64,000 nucleotides of DNA from the NCBI RefSeq assembly GCF_030814015.1, contig NZ_JAUSUL010000003.1, forward strand, positions 248,001-312,000, read 5' to 3'. The DNA is from Amorphus orientalis (GTDB lineage Bacteria; Pseudomonadota; Alphaproteobacteria; Rhizobiales; Amorphaceae). The translations under genes were made by a program, and so were the position numbers. Below the pieces are notes generated by a model. That model was not told the origin of the DNA. It searched no databases and saw only the letters and a list, made by a program, of their open reading frames with translations. This document shows, piece after piece, positions 8,138 to 16,059 of this stretch. The number at the start of each line of letters is the position of its first letter. Position 1 is the first letter of the stretch.

Positions 8138-8634
8138 TCTATTTCGAGGATCTGGAGCCGGGAAAGACCACCGTCGTCGGCAGCCACACCTTCACCGCCG
8201 AGGCCATCCGGGCGTTTGCAACCCGGTTCGACCCGCAGCCGTTCCACATCGATGAAGCGGCGGGACGCGAGACCCATTTCGGCGGGCTGGTCGCCTCGGG
8301 ATGGCATACGGCTTCGGCCTATGCCCGGCTGGTCGCGCTCTACCTGGCCTCGCGCCAGGAGATCCGCAGCGAACAGGTCGGCGAGGACCCGGCCCCGCCC
8401 GGCCCGTCCACCGGTCTCGAAGAGCTGCGCTGGATCAAGCCGGTCCGGCCCGGCGATACCGTGACCTACAGCTGGGAAGTCCTGGAAACGCGGCTGTCGC
8501 GGTCGCGGCCCGGCTGGGGCGTCACCCGCCTGCGGATTCACGGGGTCAATCAGGACGGCGTCGAGGTCATCACCTTCGTGCAGACGGTGCTGGTCGCGAC
8601 ACGCGACGCCACGTCTTATTCCGGCGCGGCGTAG
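8134..8634 (+). CDS. MaoC-like hot-dog hydratase, second of a pair
   Basis: 166 aa from the ATG at 8134. A hot-dog domain carrying the intact motif RFDPQPFHIDEAAG, with the catalytic Asp and His of enoyl-CoA hydratase 2, then FGGLVASGWHTASAYARL. It is expected to hydrate trans-2-enoyl-CoA or a related CoA/ACP thioester. It is closely related in layout to the preceding gene, which lacks the His, suggesting duplication with one partner losing catalysis. The 3' end overlaps the convergent secreted-protein gene by 19 bases. Confidence 0.82.
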   Translation: MIYFEDLEPGKTTVVGSHTFTAEAIRAFATRFDPQPFHIDEAAGRETHFGGLVASGWHTASAYARLVALYLASRQEIRSEQVGEDPAPPGPSTGLEELRWIKPVRPGDTVTYSWEVLETRLSRSRPGWGVTRLRIHGVNQDGVEVITFVQTVLVATRDATSYSGAA

Positions 8635-9149
8635 ATCAGCTCGGCGTTGCCGGATTGGTCGATCAGGCTGAAGCGTTCCAGCTTCAGCCCGAACGCTCCC
8701 CACGACCAGACGCCGGATCCGATCCGACCATCTGCGTCGCGTGGGCCTTCCGCCAGAAAACGTCCGGCGTCGGCGTCCCATTCGACCGCCCGCACGCGGG
8801 CGGTCCCCTGCCAGCCGTACTCGTCGGTGTAGACGGCCACGAAGGTCGGGTGGACGCCCTCGATCTCGCCGGTTTCGTGGACATAGAGCCGATAGGTGGG
8901 TCGGCTTGCGCCTGCAGTACACGGCAGCGCGTAGAGCGTCGCCGTTCCCGACAGCTGCCCGAGCACGGGATCGATGCCCTCGAAGGACTCGCCGAGCGGC
9001 TCCTCGCATTTGGAGATCGTCAGGTGCTCTATCATCACCGGCTGCGGGACGGAGAGCCAGGCGTCCGCCTCGGCAGCCGTCCCCGCGTCCTGACCGGCAA
9101 CGGGGACCGCCCACACAAGAAGCAGAGCGAGAAGCGGAGCGAGGCCCAT
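8616..9149 (-). CDS. Secreted protein resembling DUF1176 family
   Basis: 177 aa from the ATG at 9149. A clear signal peptide (MGLAPLLALLLVWAVPVAGQ) sends it to the periplasm. The later LYALPCTAGA, the segment with TDEYGWQGTARVRAVEWDADAGRF and SGVWSWGAFGLKLERF resemble the DUF1176 layout, with two Cys that may pair. An upstream ATG at 9206 would overlap the RNase gene and spoil the signal peptide, so it is not preferred. It lies 11 bases after the RNase T2 gene and probably shares its transcript. The function is unknown. Confidence 0.6.
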   Translation of the reverse strand: MGLAPLLALLLVWAVPVAGQDAGTAAEADAWLSVPQPVMIEHLTISKCEEPLGESFEGIDPVLGQLSGTATLYALPCTAGASRPTYRLYVHETGEIEGVHPTFVAVYTDEYGWQGTARVRAVEWDADAGRFLAEGPRDADGRIGSGVWSWGAFGLKLERFSLIDQSGNAELIYAAPE

Positions 9150-9160
9150 CCCGATACCGC

Positions 9161-9847
9161 CTACCGCGACCGGACCGGCGGCATGCGCTGGCCGGCCTTC
9201 GTGCATGCATTGCGGTCGACCTCGGGGCAGGAGCGGTAGGCGGAGAGATCCCGGGTCATGCAGATCCGGACCTCCCGGATGCGGTTGCCCCGGCAGATGA
9301 CCGCGATCTCATCGGCGGCAAGCCCCTCGTTTGTCGTGCGGAAGGCCCGTTCCAGATCGGCCGGATCGATCACGATCGCGGTATCGGGCTCCTGAAAGGC
9401 GGACGGGATCGTGATCCGCTCGAAGGCCTTCCGGGTCGCGGAGAAATAATCGACCGGAGACAGCCCGGAACAGGTGCCGTGCTTGTCCCATTCGTGCCGG
9501 ACCAGACTGCGGCTCGGCATGATGTCAAGCATGGAGTTGACCAGACGGCGCGGCGGATCTCCGCCGGCCGCACAATGCTCGGGATAACCGCGATTATATT
9601 GCGGCCACAGCCCGTGCACGACGAACGCGTAGGGCCGGCCGCTGTCGCACTGGGTCTTGTCGGCGCGGTCGCCCGCGGCCGCACAGTAGCTCGGCGACCA
9701 GGAGAGCGAGAGAACGTAGAAATCGAAGCTGCCCGGCGTTCCGTCGGCGCGCGCCGGCAGGACCGATCCCGCCAGCAACAGAGCAAACGCCAACGAAAGG
9801 GCTCCGACGGCCCGTCGCAGAGAGGCGCTCACCGGGGCGCGCTCCAC
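9161..9847 (-). CDS. Secreted ribonuclease T2 family protein
   Basis: 228 aa with a signal peptide (residues 1 to about 35, ending ARADG). Both catalytic signatures of RNase T2 are intact: CAS I VVHGLWPQ and CAS II RHEWDKHGTC, giving the two catalytic His residues plus Glu and Lys. Eight or so Cys are present, typical of the disulfide-bonded fold. It cleaves single-stranded RNA in the periplasm or outside the cell. It lies 5 bases after another secreted-protein gene and 11 before a third, suggesting a small export-linked operon. Confidence 0.93.
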   Translation of the reverse strand: MERAPVSASLRRAVGALSLAFALLLAGSVLPARADGTPGSFDFYVLSLSWSPSYCAAAGDRADKTQCDSGRPYAFVVHGLWPQYNRGYPEHCAAGGDPPRRLVNSMLDIMPSRSLVRHEWDKHGTCSGLSPVDYFSATRKAFERITIPSAFQEPDTAIVIDPADLERAFRTTNEGLAADEIAVICRGNRIREVRICMTRDLSAYRSCPEVDRNACTKAGQRMPPVRSR

Positions 9848-9852
9848 CGGGA

Positions 9853-10362
9853 TCAGCTGTCCGGAGCCGCCCGCGCGGTCCGGCAGTGGCCGTCATAGAC
9901 GCGCCACTTGTCGTAGCCGTCGAGGCAGACGTTGACCGCCCAGCCGAGACCGACGAAGCCGCCGGCTTCCTCGATGCGGATGTAGGCGGTCGCCGTGCGG
10001 CCGTCCTCGAGGACGGCGCGGCCCTGGCAATAGCGACGGGCGAGCGGGCTCGGATTATCGACTTCGAGGCTGCGCTCGTAGACCTGATCGATCGCGGCGA
10101 CGCGGATCGCGCGATAGACCGGCTCGGCACCGTTGGTGAACTTCATCGCGGCGTTGACGACCTTAGCGTCGCCGCAGGCCGGAAGCGGCTTGCCGGCCGC
10201 CTCGTCGGCATTGAAGCCAAGCAGGTTATTCAGCGAGCCGTTGATGCCCTGGGACTTCGGCTGCGTTTCGGCCGACGGTGCGACGACATAGGGATCCGCC
10301 GCGTTGGCCCCGGCGAACCCGGCAACGACGAACAGTGCGGCAGCGGCGAAACGCGCGAGCAT
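9853..10362 (-). CDS. Conserved secreted protein of unknown function
   Basis: 169 aa from the ATG at 10362, preceded by GGGGG 8 bases upstream; an ATG at 10413 would add 17 residues before the signal peptide. Residues 1-21 (ending AGANAAD) form a signal peptide. The mature protein has four Cys, at PACGD, RYCQG, NVCLDG and GHCRT, likely two disulfides, and a TATAYIRIEEAGGFVGLGWAVN core. I do not recognise the family. It is the first gene of a run with RNase T2 and a DUF1176-like protein. Confidence 0.65.
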   Translation of the reverse strand: MLARFAAAALFVVAGFAGANAADPYVVAPSAETQPKSQGINGSLNNLLGFNADEAAGKPLPACGDAKVVNAAMKFTNGAEPVYRAIRVAAIDQVYERSLEVDNPSPLARRYCQGRAVLEDGRTATAYIRIEEAGGFVGLGWAVNVCLDGYDKWRVYDGHCRTARAAPDS

Positions 10363-10443
10363 AATGGCCCCCAACAACGATGGTTTTGCGGACGATGCGC
10401 GAAAACCGGACACAGAATCAAGGTTGCGAGCGCATCCGGCCGC

Positions 10444-11289
10444 TCAGGAGCCGGCGAGTGTGACGCGGAAGCCACCGCCGGGAGCCTCCGCCAGGGTCTC
10501 CGCGAGCCACGGCAACAGCCGGTCGAGCTCCTCCTTCAGCGTGTAGGGCGGATTGACGATGGCCAGACCGCACCCCGCCATCGGTCCATCGGCCGCCGGC
10601 GCACGGACGGTCAGTTCGACGCGAAGCCGTTTGGCGATCCCGGCGTCCACAAGACCGTTCTCCACGACGTCTCCCTCGGTCCCGGCCTTGATCGGATACC
10701 AGCCGCAATAGACCCCGGTCGGCCATTTCCGCCAGCTTTCCGCGATGCCCTCACCGAGGCGCTTCGCCTCGCCGCCCACCTCGAATGCGGGATCGACCAG
10801 CACCAGGCCACGCCGCTCCTTCGGCGGCACGAAGGCGCCGAGCGCAAGCCAGCCGTCGAGCGCGACGATTCGGACCTGATAATCGCCGGTGAACAGATGT
10901 CTCAGGGCATCGCCGTCGGCCGGGTGGAGTTCGACCGCCGTCAGCCGGTCCTGGGGGCGCATCAGATGACGGACCAGCCGCGGCGAGCCGGGATAAGCCA
11001 GAAGGCCGCCATCGGGGTTCTCGGCCGCCACCGCTTCCCGCCACGGACCGATCAGCTCGGCGATCTCCGGCGGCGTGTGCCCCTGAAGCACCCGTGTCGC
11101 GCCCCGCTCCGCCTCGCCGGTGCGCAGCGCCTCGTCGGACGAGAGGTCGTAAAGCCCGACGCCGGCGTGGGTATCGATGACGCGGATTGCGCCGTCCTTG
11201 CGCTGCATGTAGCGAACGATCCTGGCAACCACGACGTGCTTGAGGACGTCGCCGAAATTGCCGGCATGAAAGGCGTGACGATAATTCAT
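10444..11289 (-). CDS. rlmJ: 23S rRNA (adenine(2030)-N6)-methyltransferase RlmJ
   Basis: 281 aa, the family's usual size. Opens MNYRHAFHAGNFGDVLKHVV, the RlmJ signature that binds S-adenosylmethionine, then VIDTHAGVGLYDL, AYPGSPRLV and DRLTAVELHP. It methylates A2030 of 23S rRNA. The catalytic motif IV, DPPY in E. coli, reads DPAFE here, while the C-terminal NPPYTL is normal. The start at 11289 matches the family N terminus; the frame runs far upstream but without homology. Confidence 0.92.
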   Translation of the reverse strand: MNYRHAFHAGNFGDVLKHVVVARIVRYMQRKDGAIRVIDTHAGVGLYDLSSDEALRTGEAERGATRVLQGHTPPEIAELIGPWREAVAAENPDGGLLAYPGSPRLVRHLMRPQDRLTAVELHPADGDALRHLFTGDYQVRIVALDGWLALGAFVPPKERRGLVLVDPAFEVGGEAKRLGEGIAESWRKWPTGVYCGWYPIKAGTEGDVVENGLVDAGIAKRLRVELTVRAPAADGPMAGCGLAIVNPPYTLKEELDRLLPWLAETLAEAPGGGFRVTLAGS

Positions 11290-11358
11290 GGCCTGACGGA
11301 GAGTTGAAACGACACGGCAGGGTCCGCTACGGATCCTGTTTGGGCCGGGAACAGACTG

Positions 11359-11844
11359 ATGACCACATTCGACCACGCTTCCGCAAGCGACCTCCTGAGG
11401 ACCGTCTTTGCGCCCTGGATCCAGGCCCTCCGCCTGTCCGTCGAGGAGGTGCACTCGGGCGGCGCGACCCTGCGCATGCCGTTTTCGGATGACCTTACCC
11501 GCGACAACGGGGTGGTTTGCGGCCAGGCGCTGATGGCACTGGCCGACACCGCGATGGTCTGCGCCGTCTCCGCGGCCTCCAACCGCTACCTTCCGATGAC
11601 CACGGTCGACCAGACGACCCATTTCCTCCGTCCGATCGCCGGTCGCGACACGCTGGCGGAGGCGGAGGTCGTGCGCCTGGGCCGGACCATGGCGTTCGGT
11701 CACATCCGCCTGTTCGCCGACGGCGACGACCGGCCTGCCGCGACCGTGCAAACCGCCTATGCCCTTCTCGGCGAACCGCAAAAACCGGTTAAAAACAGAC
11801 TTTCACGGCCCGATTCGCCCTCACTGCCAGGAGTGACCGGATGA
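11359..11844 (+). CDS. PaaI-family hot-dog thioesterase
   Basis: 161 aa. A single hot-dog domain with the helix motif NGVVCGQALMALADTAMVCAVS, in which Asn/Gly and Asp positions match the PaaI thioesterase active site, and TTVDQTTHFLRPI in the following strand. It should hydrolyse an acyl-CoA, possibly a hydroxyphenylacetyl-type substrate, but the substrate cannot be told. The last 20 residues are Pro/Ser-rich. Its TGA overlaps the ATG of the permease gene (11841-11844), so the two are probably co-translated. Confidence 0.82.
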   Translation: MTTFDHASASDLLRTVFAPWIQALRLSVEEVHSGGATLRMPFSDDLTRDNGVVCGQALMALADTAMVCAVSAASNRYLPMTTVDQTTHFLRPIAGRDTLAEAEVVRLGRTMAFGHIRLFADGDDRPAATVQTAYALLGEPQKPVKNRLSRPDSPSLPGVTG

Positions 11845-13166
11845 CGGAACCCAAGACGTCGGGACCTGCCGCAGGCTCGATCGACCGCTTCTTCAACCTC
11901 ACGGCCAACGGCACGTCCGTGCGCAAGGAACTGGTGGCGGGACTGACCACCTTCCTGACCATGGCCTACATCCTGTTCGTGAACCCCTCGATCCTGGGGG
12001 CGGCGGGCATGCCGGAGGGGTCTGTCTTCGTTGCCACGGCGGTCGCGGCGATCGCCGGTACCCTCATCATGGCGCTGGTCGCCAACTATCCGATCGCGCT
12101 TGCTCCGGGCATGGGGCTGAATGCCTTCTTCGCCTTCACGGTCGTGCTCGCCTACAATTTCACCTGGCAGGAAGCGCTGGCGGCCGTGTTCTGCTCCGGC
12201 GTCATCTTCGTCGGCATCTCGGTCATCGGGTTGAGGCGCGCGATCATCGACGCCATCCCGGAGAACCTGAAGCGCGCGATTTCCGCCGGTATCGGCCTCT
12301 TCCTCGGCATCATCGCCTTTGAGAACGCCGGTATCGTCGTCGACAGCCCGGCAACGCTCGTCACGGCCGGCGACTTCGCCTCCGCGCCGGTGCTGCTCGC
12401 CATTCTCGGCTTCGTCCTGATCGCCGCACTCAATTCGCTGGGCATTCTCGGTGGCACGATCATCGGCATCCTGATCGTGACCGTGCTCGGCATCCCGCTC
12501 GGGCTGGTCGAGCTCAACGGCCTCGTCTCTTTGCCGCCGGATCCGACGCCGACCCTGTTTGCGCTGGACTTCGCCAAGGTCGCCACCGGCACGTTCTGGA
12601 TCGTCGTTTTCTCGCTGCTGCTGGTGGATCTCTTCGACACCGCGGGCACCCTCATCGGCGTGTCGGCCCGTGCCGGACTGCTGGACAAGGAAGGCCGCCT
12701 GCCGCGGATGAAGCAGGCGCTTCTGGCCGATTCCAGCGCCACCGTCATCGGCTCCCTCGTCGGCACGTCCAACACCACCAGCTACGTGGAGAGCGCGACC
12801 GGCGTCGCCGCCGGGGGCCGCACCGGTCTGACCAGCCTGACCGTGGCTGTCCTGTTCGCGCTGGGGCTGTTCTTCGCGCCGCTGGCCGGAGCGATCCCGG
12901 CCTACGCAACGGCCGGTGCGCTCCTGTTCGTTGCCACGCTGATGCTGCGCGGCCTTGCCGAGATCGACTGGTCGGATCCGACCGAGGTGACCCCGGCCGT
13001 GGTCTGCGCCATCGGCATGCCGTTCACCTACTCGATCTCCGACGGCATCGGGCTCGGCTTCATCACCTACGTGCTCGTCAAGCTGTTCTCCGGCCGCATC
13101 CGGGATCTGACGCCGTTCAATGTGGCGATCGCCGTGGTGTTCGGCCTGTTCTTCATATGGGGCTGA
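11841..13166 (+). CDS. NCS2-family purine (adenine/guanine-type) permease
   Basis: 441 aa with about 12-14 membrane helices. An inner-membrane proton-coupled nucleobase transporter of the AzgA/PbuG branch: RKELVAGLTTFLTMAYILFVNP at the N terminus, APGMGLNAFFAFTVV, LFDTAGTLIGVS, and the family signature NTTSYVESATGVAAGGRTGLT are all present. The substrate is probably adenine, guanine or hypoxanthine. It is coupled to the thioesterase gene upstream and overlaps the next gene by 10 bases. Confidence 0.88.
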   Translation: MTEPKTSGPAAGSIDRFFNLTANGTSVRKELVAGLTTFLTMAYILFVNPSILGAAGMPEGSVFVATAVAAIAGTLIMALVANYPIALAPGMGLNAFFAFTVVLAYNFTWQEALAAVFCSGVIFVGISVIGLRRAIIDAIPENLKRAISAGIGLFLGIIAFENAGIVVDSPATLVTAGDFASAPVLLAILGFVLIAALNSLGILGGTIIGILIVTVLGIPLGLVELNGLVSLPPDPTPTLFALDFAKVATGTFWIVVFSLLLVDLFDTAGTLIGVSARAGLLDKEGRLPRMKQALLADSSATVIGSLVGTSNTTSYVESATGVAAGGRTGLTSLTVAVLFALGLFFAPLAGAIPAYATAGALLFVATLMLRGLAEIDWSDPTEVTPAVVCAIGMPFTYSISDGIGLGFITYVLVKLFSGRIRDLTPFNVAIAVVFGLFFIWG

Positions 13167-14698
13167 CGGGGGGAGCGGCGTCTTCGGACGGAGCCGGGCG
13201 CTGGACGGGCGAGACCAGGGGCCTCGCCCTCGTCCTGGCGCTTGCCGTTCTTCTGCACGCCCTGATCTGGATCGTCCTGCCGGTGCTGCTGGAAGGGTCG
13301 ATCCGCCTCGACGTGGCAGAAGGCGCGATCGGCGGTCAGCACTGGCGGATCGTCTATGCGCGGCACCCGCCGTTCACGCTCTGGCTCACGGAACTGGCCC
13401 GCCAGGCGGGGCCTGCCCGCTACGCCGTGCTCTACGCGATCGCGCAGATGCTGGCGCTCGGCGGTCTGGCCGGCGCGGTCTGGCTCGCCCATGCGATCGG
13501 AGGCGCCCGGGCTGCCGTTCTTGCCGCCGCGATGGGGCTGTTGTCGCCTTATCTCACGATCTCGCCGCTGGAGCTGAACCACAATATAGGCGTGATGCTC
13601 TTCTGGGGACTGACGCTTGCGACCGCCTGGCTGGCCTTCACGCGGGGCAGCTGGTGGGCCTGGGTCCTGTTCGGCTGCGCCGTCGGCGGCGGCATGTGGG
13701 CGAAGTACGCGATCCTGCATCTGGTCGCGGGCCTGGGGATCGCCTTCCTGATCGTTCCTTCATGGCGACGACAGCTGGCGAGCGCCGGCCCCTGGCTGGC
13801 GCTTCTTGCCGGCGCCGTGATCCTCGTGCCCCAGATCTGGGTCCTGGCCACGGCCGACGCCTCGCCCCTCGGCTGGGCGGTCCGGACGGCCGCATCCGGC
13901 TGGATGGACCGGGCGGCCGGCGCGCTTGCCTTCACCGGCGCCACCCTCGGCGCGATTGCGCCCATGATGCTGATTGCGGCGCTGGCGACACCTCGGCCGC
14001 GCACCCTGCCGGGGTCCGTGCGCCGGCTTCTGTTCGCCGGGCCGTCGGATCCGCCCGGCGTCTTTCTCACCTGGGCCGCGATGGGCCCGTTTCTGGTCAT
14101 CGTGCTGGCCGATCTCGGCTTCGGGGTGGATGCCAAGTCCCACTGGCTGACCCCGATGGCGCTCTCATTCGCCGCCTGGTGGGCGATTGCCGCCGTGCGC
14201 GCGGGTGCAGAGCCGGCCGGGCGGCGGCTGGGGTGGGGGATCGGTGCGCTCGCGGCCGCATTCATCCTCGGCTACGGGGCCATCCGGCTCCTGTCTCCGC
14301 TGGTTCAGGATCGGCCGGGCTATCCGGATTTCGACGGACCGGCCATGGCCGACCTCGCCCGTTCGTATTGGGAAGAGGTTTCCGACCGGCCGCTCGAGGC
14401 GATCGTGACCCAGGGCGTTCAGAAGGGGCGGCAGCTCGGCGGGTCGCTCGCCTTCGATCTCGGCCAGCCGGTCAACGTGTTCGAGGACGCGAGCCCCCAC
14501 CTTTCCCCCTGGACGTCAGCTGACGAGGTCCGCTGCAGCGGCGCGCTCGTCGCCTCCACGGTGCCGATCAGTCCGGAAACGCTCGGGCCGGACCTGCCGA
14601 TCGAGGCGATCCGGGTGGTGGACCGCCCGCTGGTGCGCGGCGCGAGCTCTGAACGGGGCAAGGCCTGGCTCGGCTACATACCGCCGGCCTGCAACTGA
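13157..14698 (+). CDS. GT39-type membrane glycosyltransferase (ArnT/PMT fold)
   Basis: 513 aa, inner membrane, about 11 predicted helices. A GT-C fold protein: the first periplasmic loop holds the acidic motif RLDVAEGAIGG followed by the YARHPPFTLWL segment, the position of the D/E and HPP motif of the ArnT/PMT family. It would transfer a sugar from a polyprenyl phosphate donor to lipid A, a glycolipid or a protein. The target is unknown. The ATG at 13157 overlaps the permease stop by 10 bases. It converges with the DUF1499 gene at a 4-base gap. Confidence 0.75.
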   Translation: MGLTGGAASSDGAGRWTGETRGLALVLALAVLLHALIWIVLPVLLEGSIRLDVAEGAIGGQHWRIVYARHPPFTLWLTELARQAGPARYAVLYAIAQMLALGGLAGAVWLAHAIGGARAAVLAAAMGLLSPYLTISPLELNHNIGVMLFWGLTLATAWLAFTRGSWWAWVLFGCAVGGGMWAKYAILHLVAGLGIAFLIVPSWRRQLASAGPWLALLAGAVILVPQIWVLATADASPLGWAVRTAASGWMDRAAGALAFTGATLGAIAPMMLIAALATPRPRTLPGSVRRLLFAGPSDPPGVFLTWAAMGPFLVIVLADLGFGVDAKSHWLTPMALSFAAWWAIAAVRAGAEPAGRRLGWGIGALAAAFILGYGAIRLLSPLVQDRPGYPDFDGPAMADLARSYWEEVSDRPLEAIVTQGVQKGRQLGGSLAFDLGQPVNVFEDASPHLSPWTSADEVRCSGALVASTVPISPETLGPDLPIEAIRVVDRPLVRGASSERGKAWLGYIPPACN

Positions 14699-14702
14699 TC
14701 GT

Positions 14703-15221
14703 TCAGCCAGCGGCGGCGGTTTCGATTTCCGACAGCCACCGCTCCACCCGGGCGCGGTTCACGCCCCAGTCATATCCGGGCAGATTGGCGCGGGAGAAGA
14801 TCGCGACGGAGGAGCGGTCAGGTCCGAGCGGGACCACCTCGACCGAAACCGTGTCGGGGAACCGCATCAGATGCGAACGGACCACATATCGGGCGCGAAG
14901 CGGATCGCCCCCGGGGTCGACCCGTTCGGTGCGCGGCTCGCGCGCGGCAACACCCTCGACGATCGTGAACAAGCGGTCCGCCGACACGTCGAACACCGGT
15001 GCCGTCTCGTCAGCCGCCCGGGGCGGACAGAATTCATCGGGACAGACCACGTAGCCGTTCACGTGCGGGGCCGGCTCGAGGCTGGCGAAATCGACCGCGC
15101 CCAGATCCGCGGGTCCGGCGGCTAGGCGCCAGATCCGCTCGCGCCCGACGACGGCGAACGCGGCCGCGGCACAGGCCGCGACCCCGAGTCCCACATAAAG
15201 CACCGTTCTTCCGCGCCCCAT
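14703..15221 (-). CDS. DUF1499 domain protein
   Basis: 172 aa. An N-terminal membrane anchor (about residues 5-25), then a DUF1499 domain: VDFASLEPAPHVNGYVVCPDEFC with the Cys pair, ending with NLPGYDWGVNRARVERWLSEI. The family is widespread in alphaproteobacteria and plants; its role is not established. GAGGAG sits 3 bases before the ATG at 15221, a tight spacing. It is probably transcribed alone. Confidence 0.8.
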   Translation of the reverse strand: MGRGRTVLYVGLGVAACAAAAFAVVGRERIWRLAAGPADLGAVDFASLEPAPHVNGYVVCPDEFCPPRAADETAPVFDVSADRLFTIVEGVAAREPRTERVDPGGDPLRARYVVRSHLMRFPDTVSVEVVPLGPDRSSVAIFSRANLPGYDWGVNRARVERWLSEIETAAAG

Positions 15222-15329
15222 ACGCTCCTCCCACGCCTTCGATGATCAGGCCGGCACCGGGCGACCAGGCCGCCGGCGGACCGATCCCGGAGCGGGCGCG
15301 TTCTGACTGGAAGAACTGGTCGGCCCCGA

Positions 15330-15698
15330 TCAGGCCTCCTCGTTCTTCCGCTTCCGCTCGGTCTCGACCGACTGGCGGAACGACCGCCAGGAGACCGCAA
15401 CCACCGAGATCATCGTTCCGAACAAGAGGGTCGCAACGCCTCCCGCAACGACCCGCTCTACGACCGGTTCATGGCCGCTCGTATGAGGAGCCGCCACCTC
15501 AGCGACTTCCGCGGCCTGACCTGCCACCATCTCGATCTGGTGCGTGTTCAGGGGAGCCGCATCGGCGACGCCGGCGGTGATCACGCCGCCGAACCCGACC
15601 ATGAAGGCGGCGACCAGCATCAGGTTGCGCACGCGCCGGGTGAGCGGCCCCATGCTCCGGTGCGGTGTGGTGGTCTGTCTGCTTCTGCCGAACTGCAT
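15330..15698 (-). CDS. Small membrane-associated protein, unknown
   Basis: 122 aa from the ATG at 15698, chosen because GGAG lies 8 bases before it; a start at 15731 lacks this. A hydrophobic segment at about 26-48 (LMLVAAFMVGFGGVITAGVADA) could be a signal peptide or anchor, and a second one (VVAGGVATLLFGTMISVVAV) lies near 80-100, followed by a highly charged tail rich in Arg, Lys and Glu. I do not recognise the family. Confidence 0.55.
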   Translation of the reverse strand: MQFGRSRQTTTPHRSMGPLTRRVRNLMLVAAFMVGFGGVITAGVADAAPLNTHQIEMVAGQAAEVAEVAAPHTSGHEPVVERVVAGGVATLLFGTMISVVAVSWRSFRQSVETERKRKNEEA

Positions 15699-16059
15699 TC
15701 GACCGTCTCCTGCATTCCCGCGGCGACCCACGCCGATCGGTCACCCCAGTCTGCGTCTCAATGGGACGATGATGGGGGCGATGCGGGACGAAGGACGGGC
15801 GATATTGTGGCAAATTCGGCCTGAATACCCAGCCATTCGCCACACCTGTGAAACATCCGTTAACGGGAACGGGTCGCAACGGCAGATCGCTGTAATTTTA
15901 ATGATTTAAATCCGTGACAGGATCGCCCATCATCGGAAATCGGCATGTGCCCTGCCGACCCAGGAGGTTGGGTGGCGTGCCGGCGCGGGGGCTGCGGCAG
16001 CCGCGGGAGTTGGACGGAAGTCCCGGCCGAACGAGGACCGGGGAAATAAGGGGCTGAGT
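15699..16059. other. Intergenic spacer before the cytochrome c gene
   Basis: No gene of about 361 bases can be supported here. An AT-rich patch near 15885-15912 (TGTAATTTTAATGATTTAAA) is the most likely promoter area for the cytochrome gene, and AAGGGG at 16047-16052 is its ribosome binding site. No repeat or strong hairpin is seen. Confidence 0.5.
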
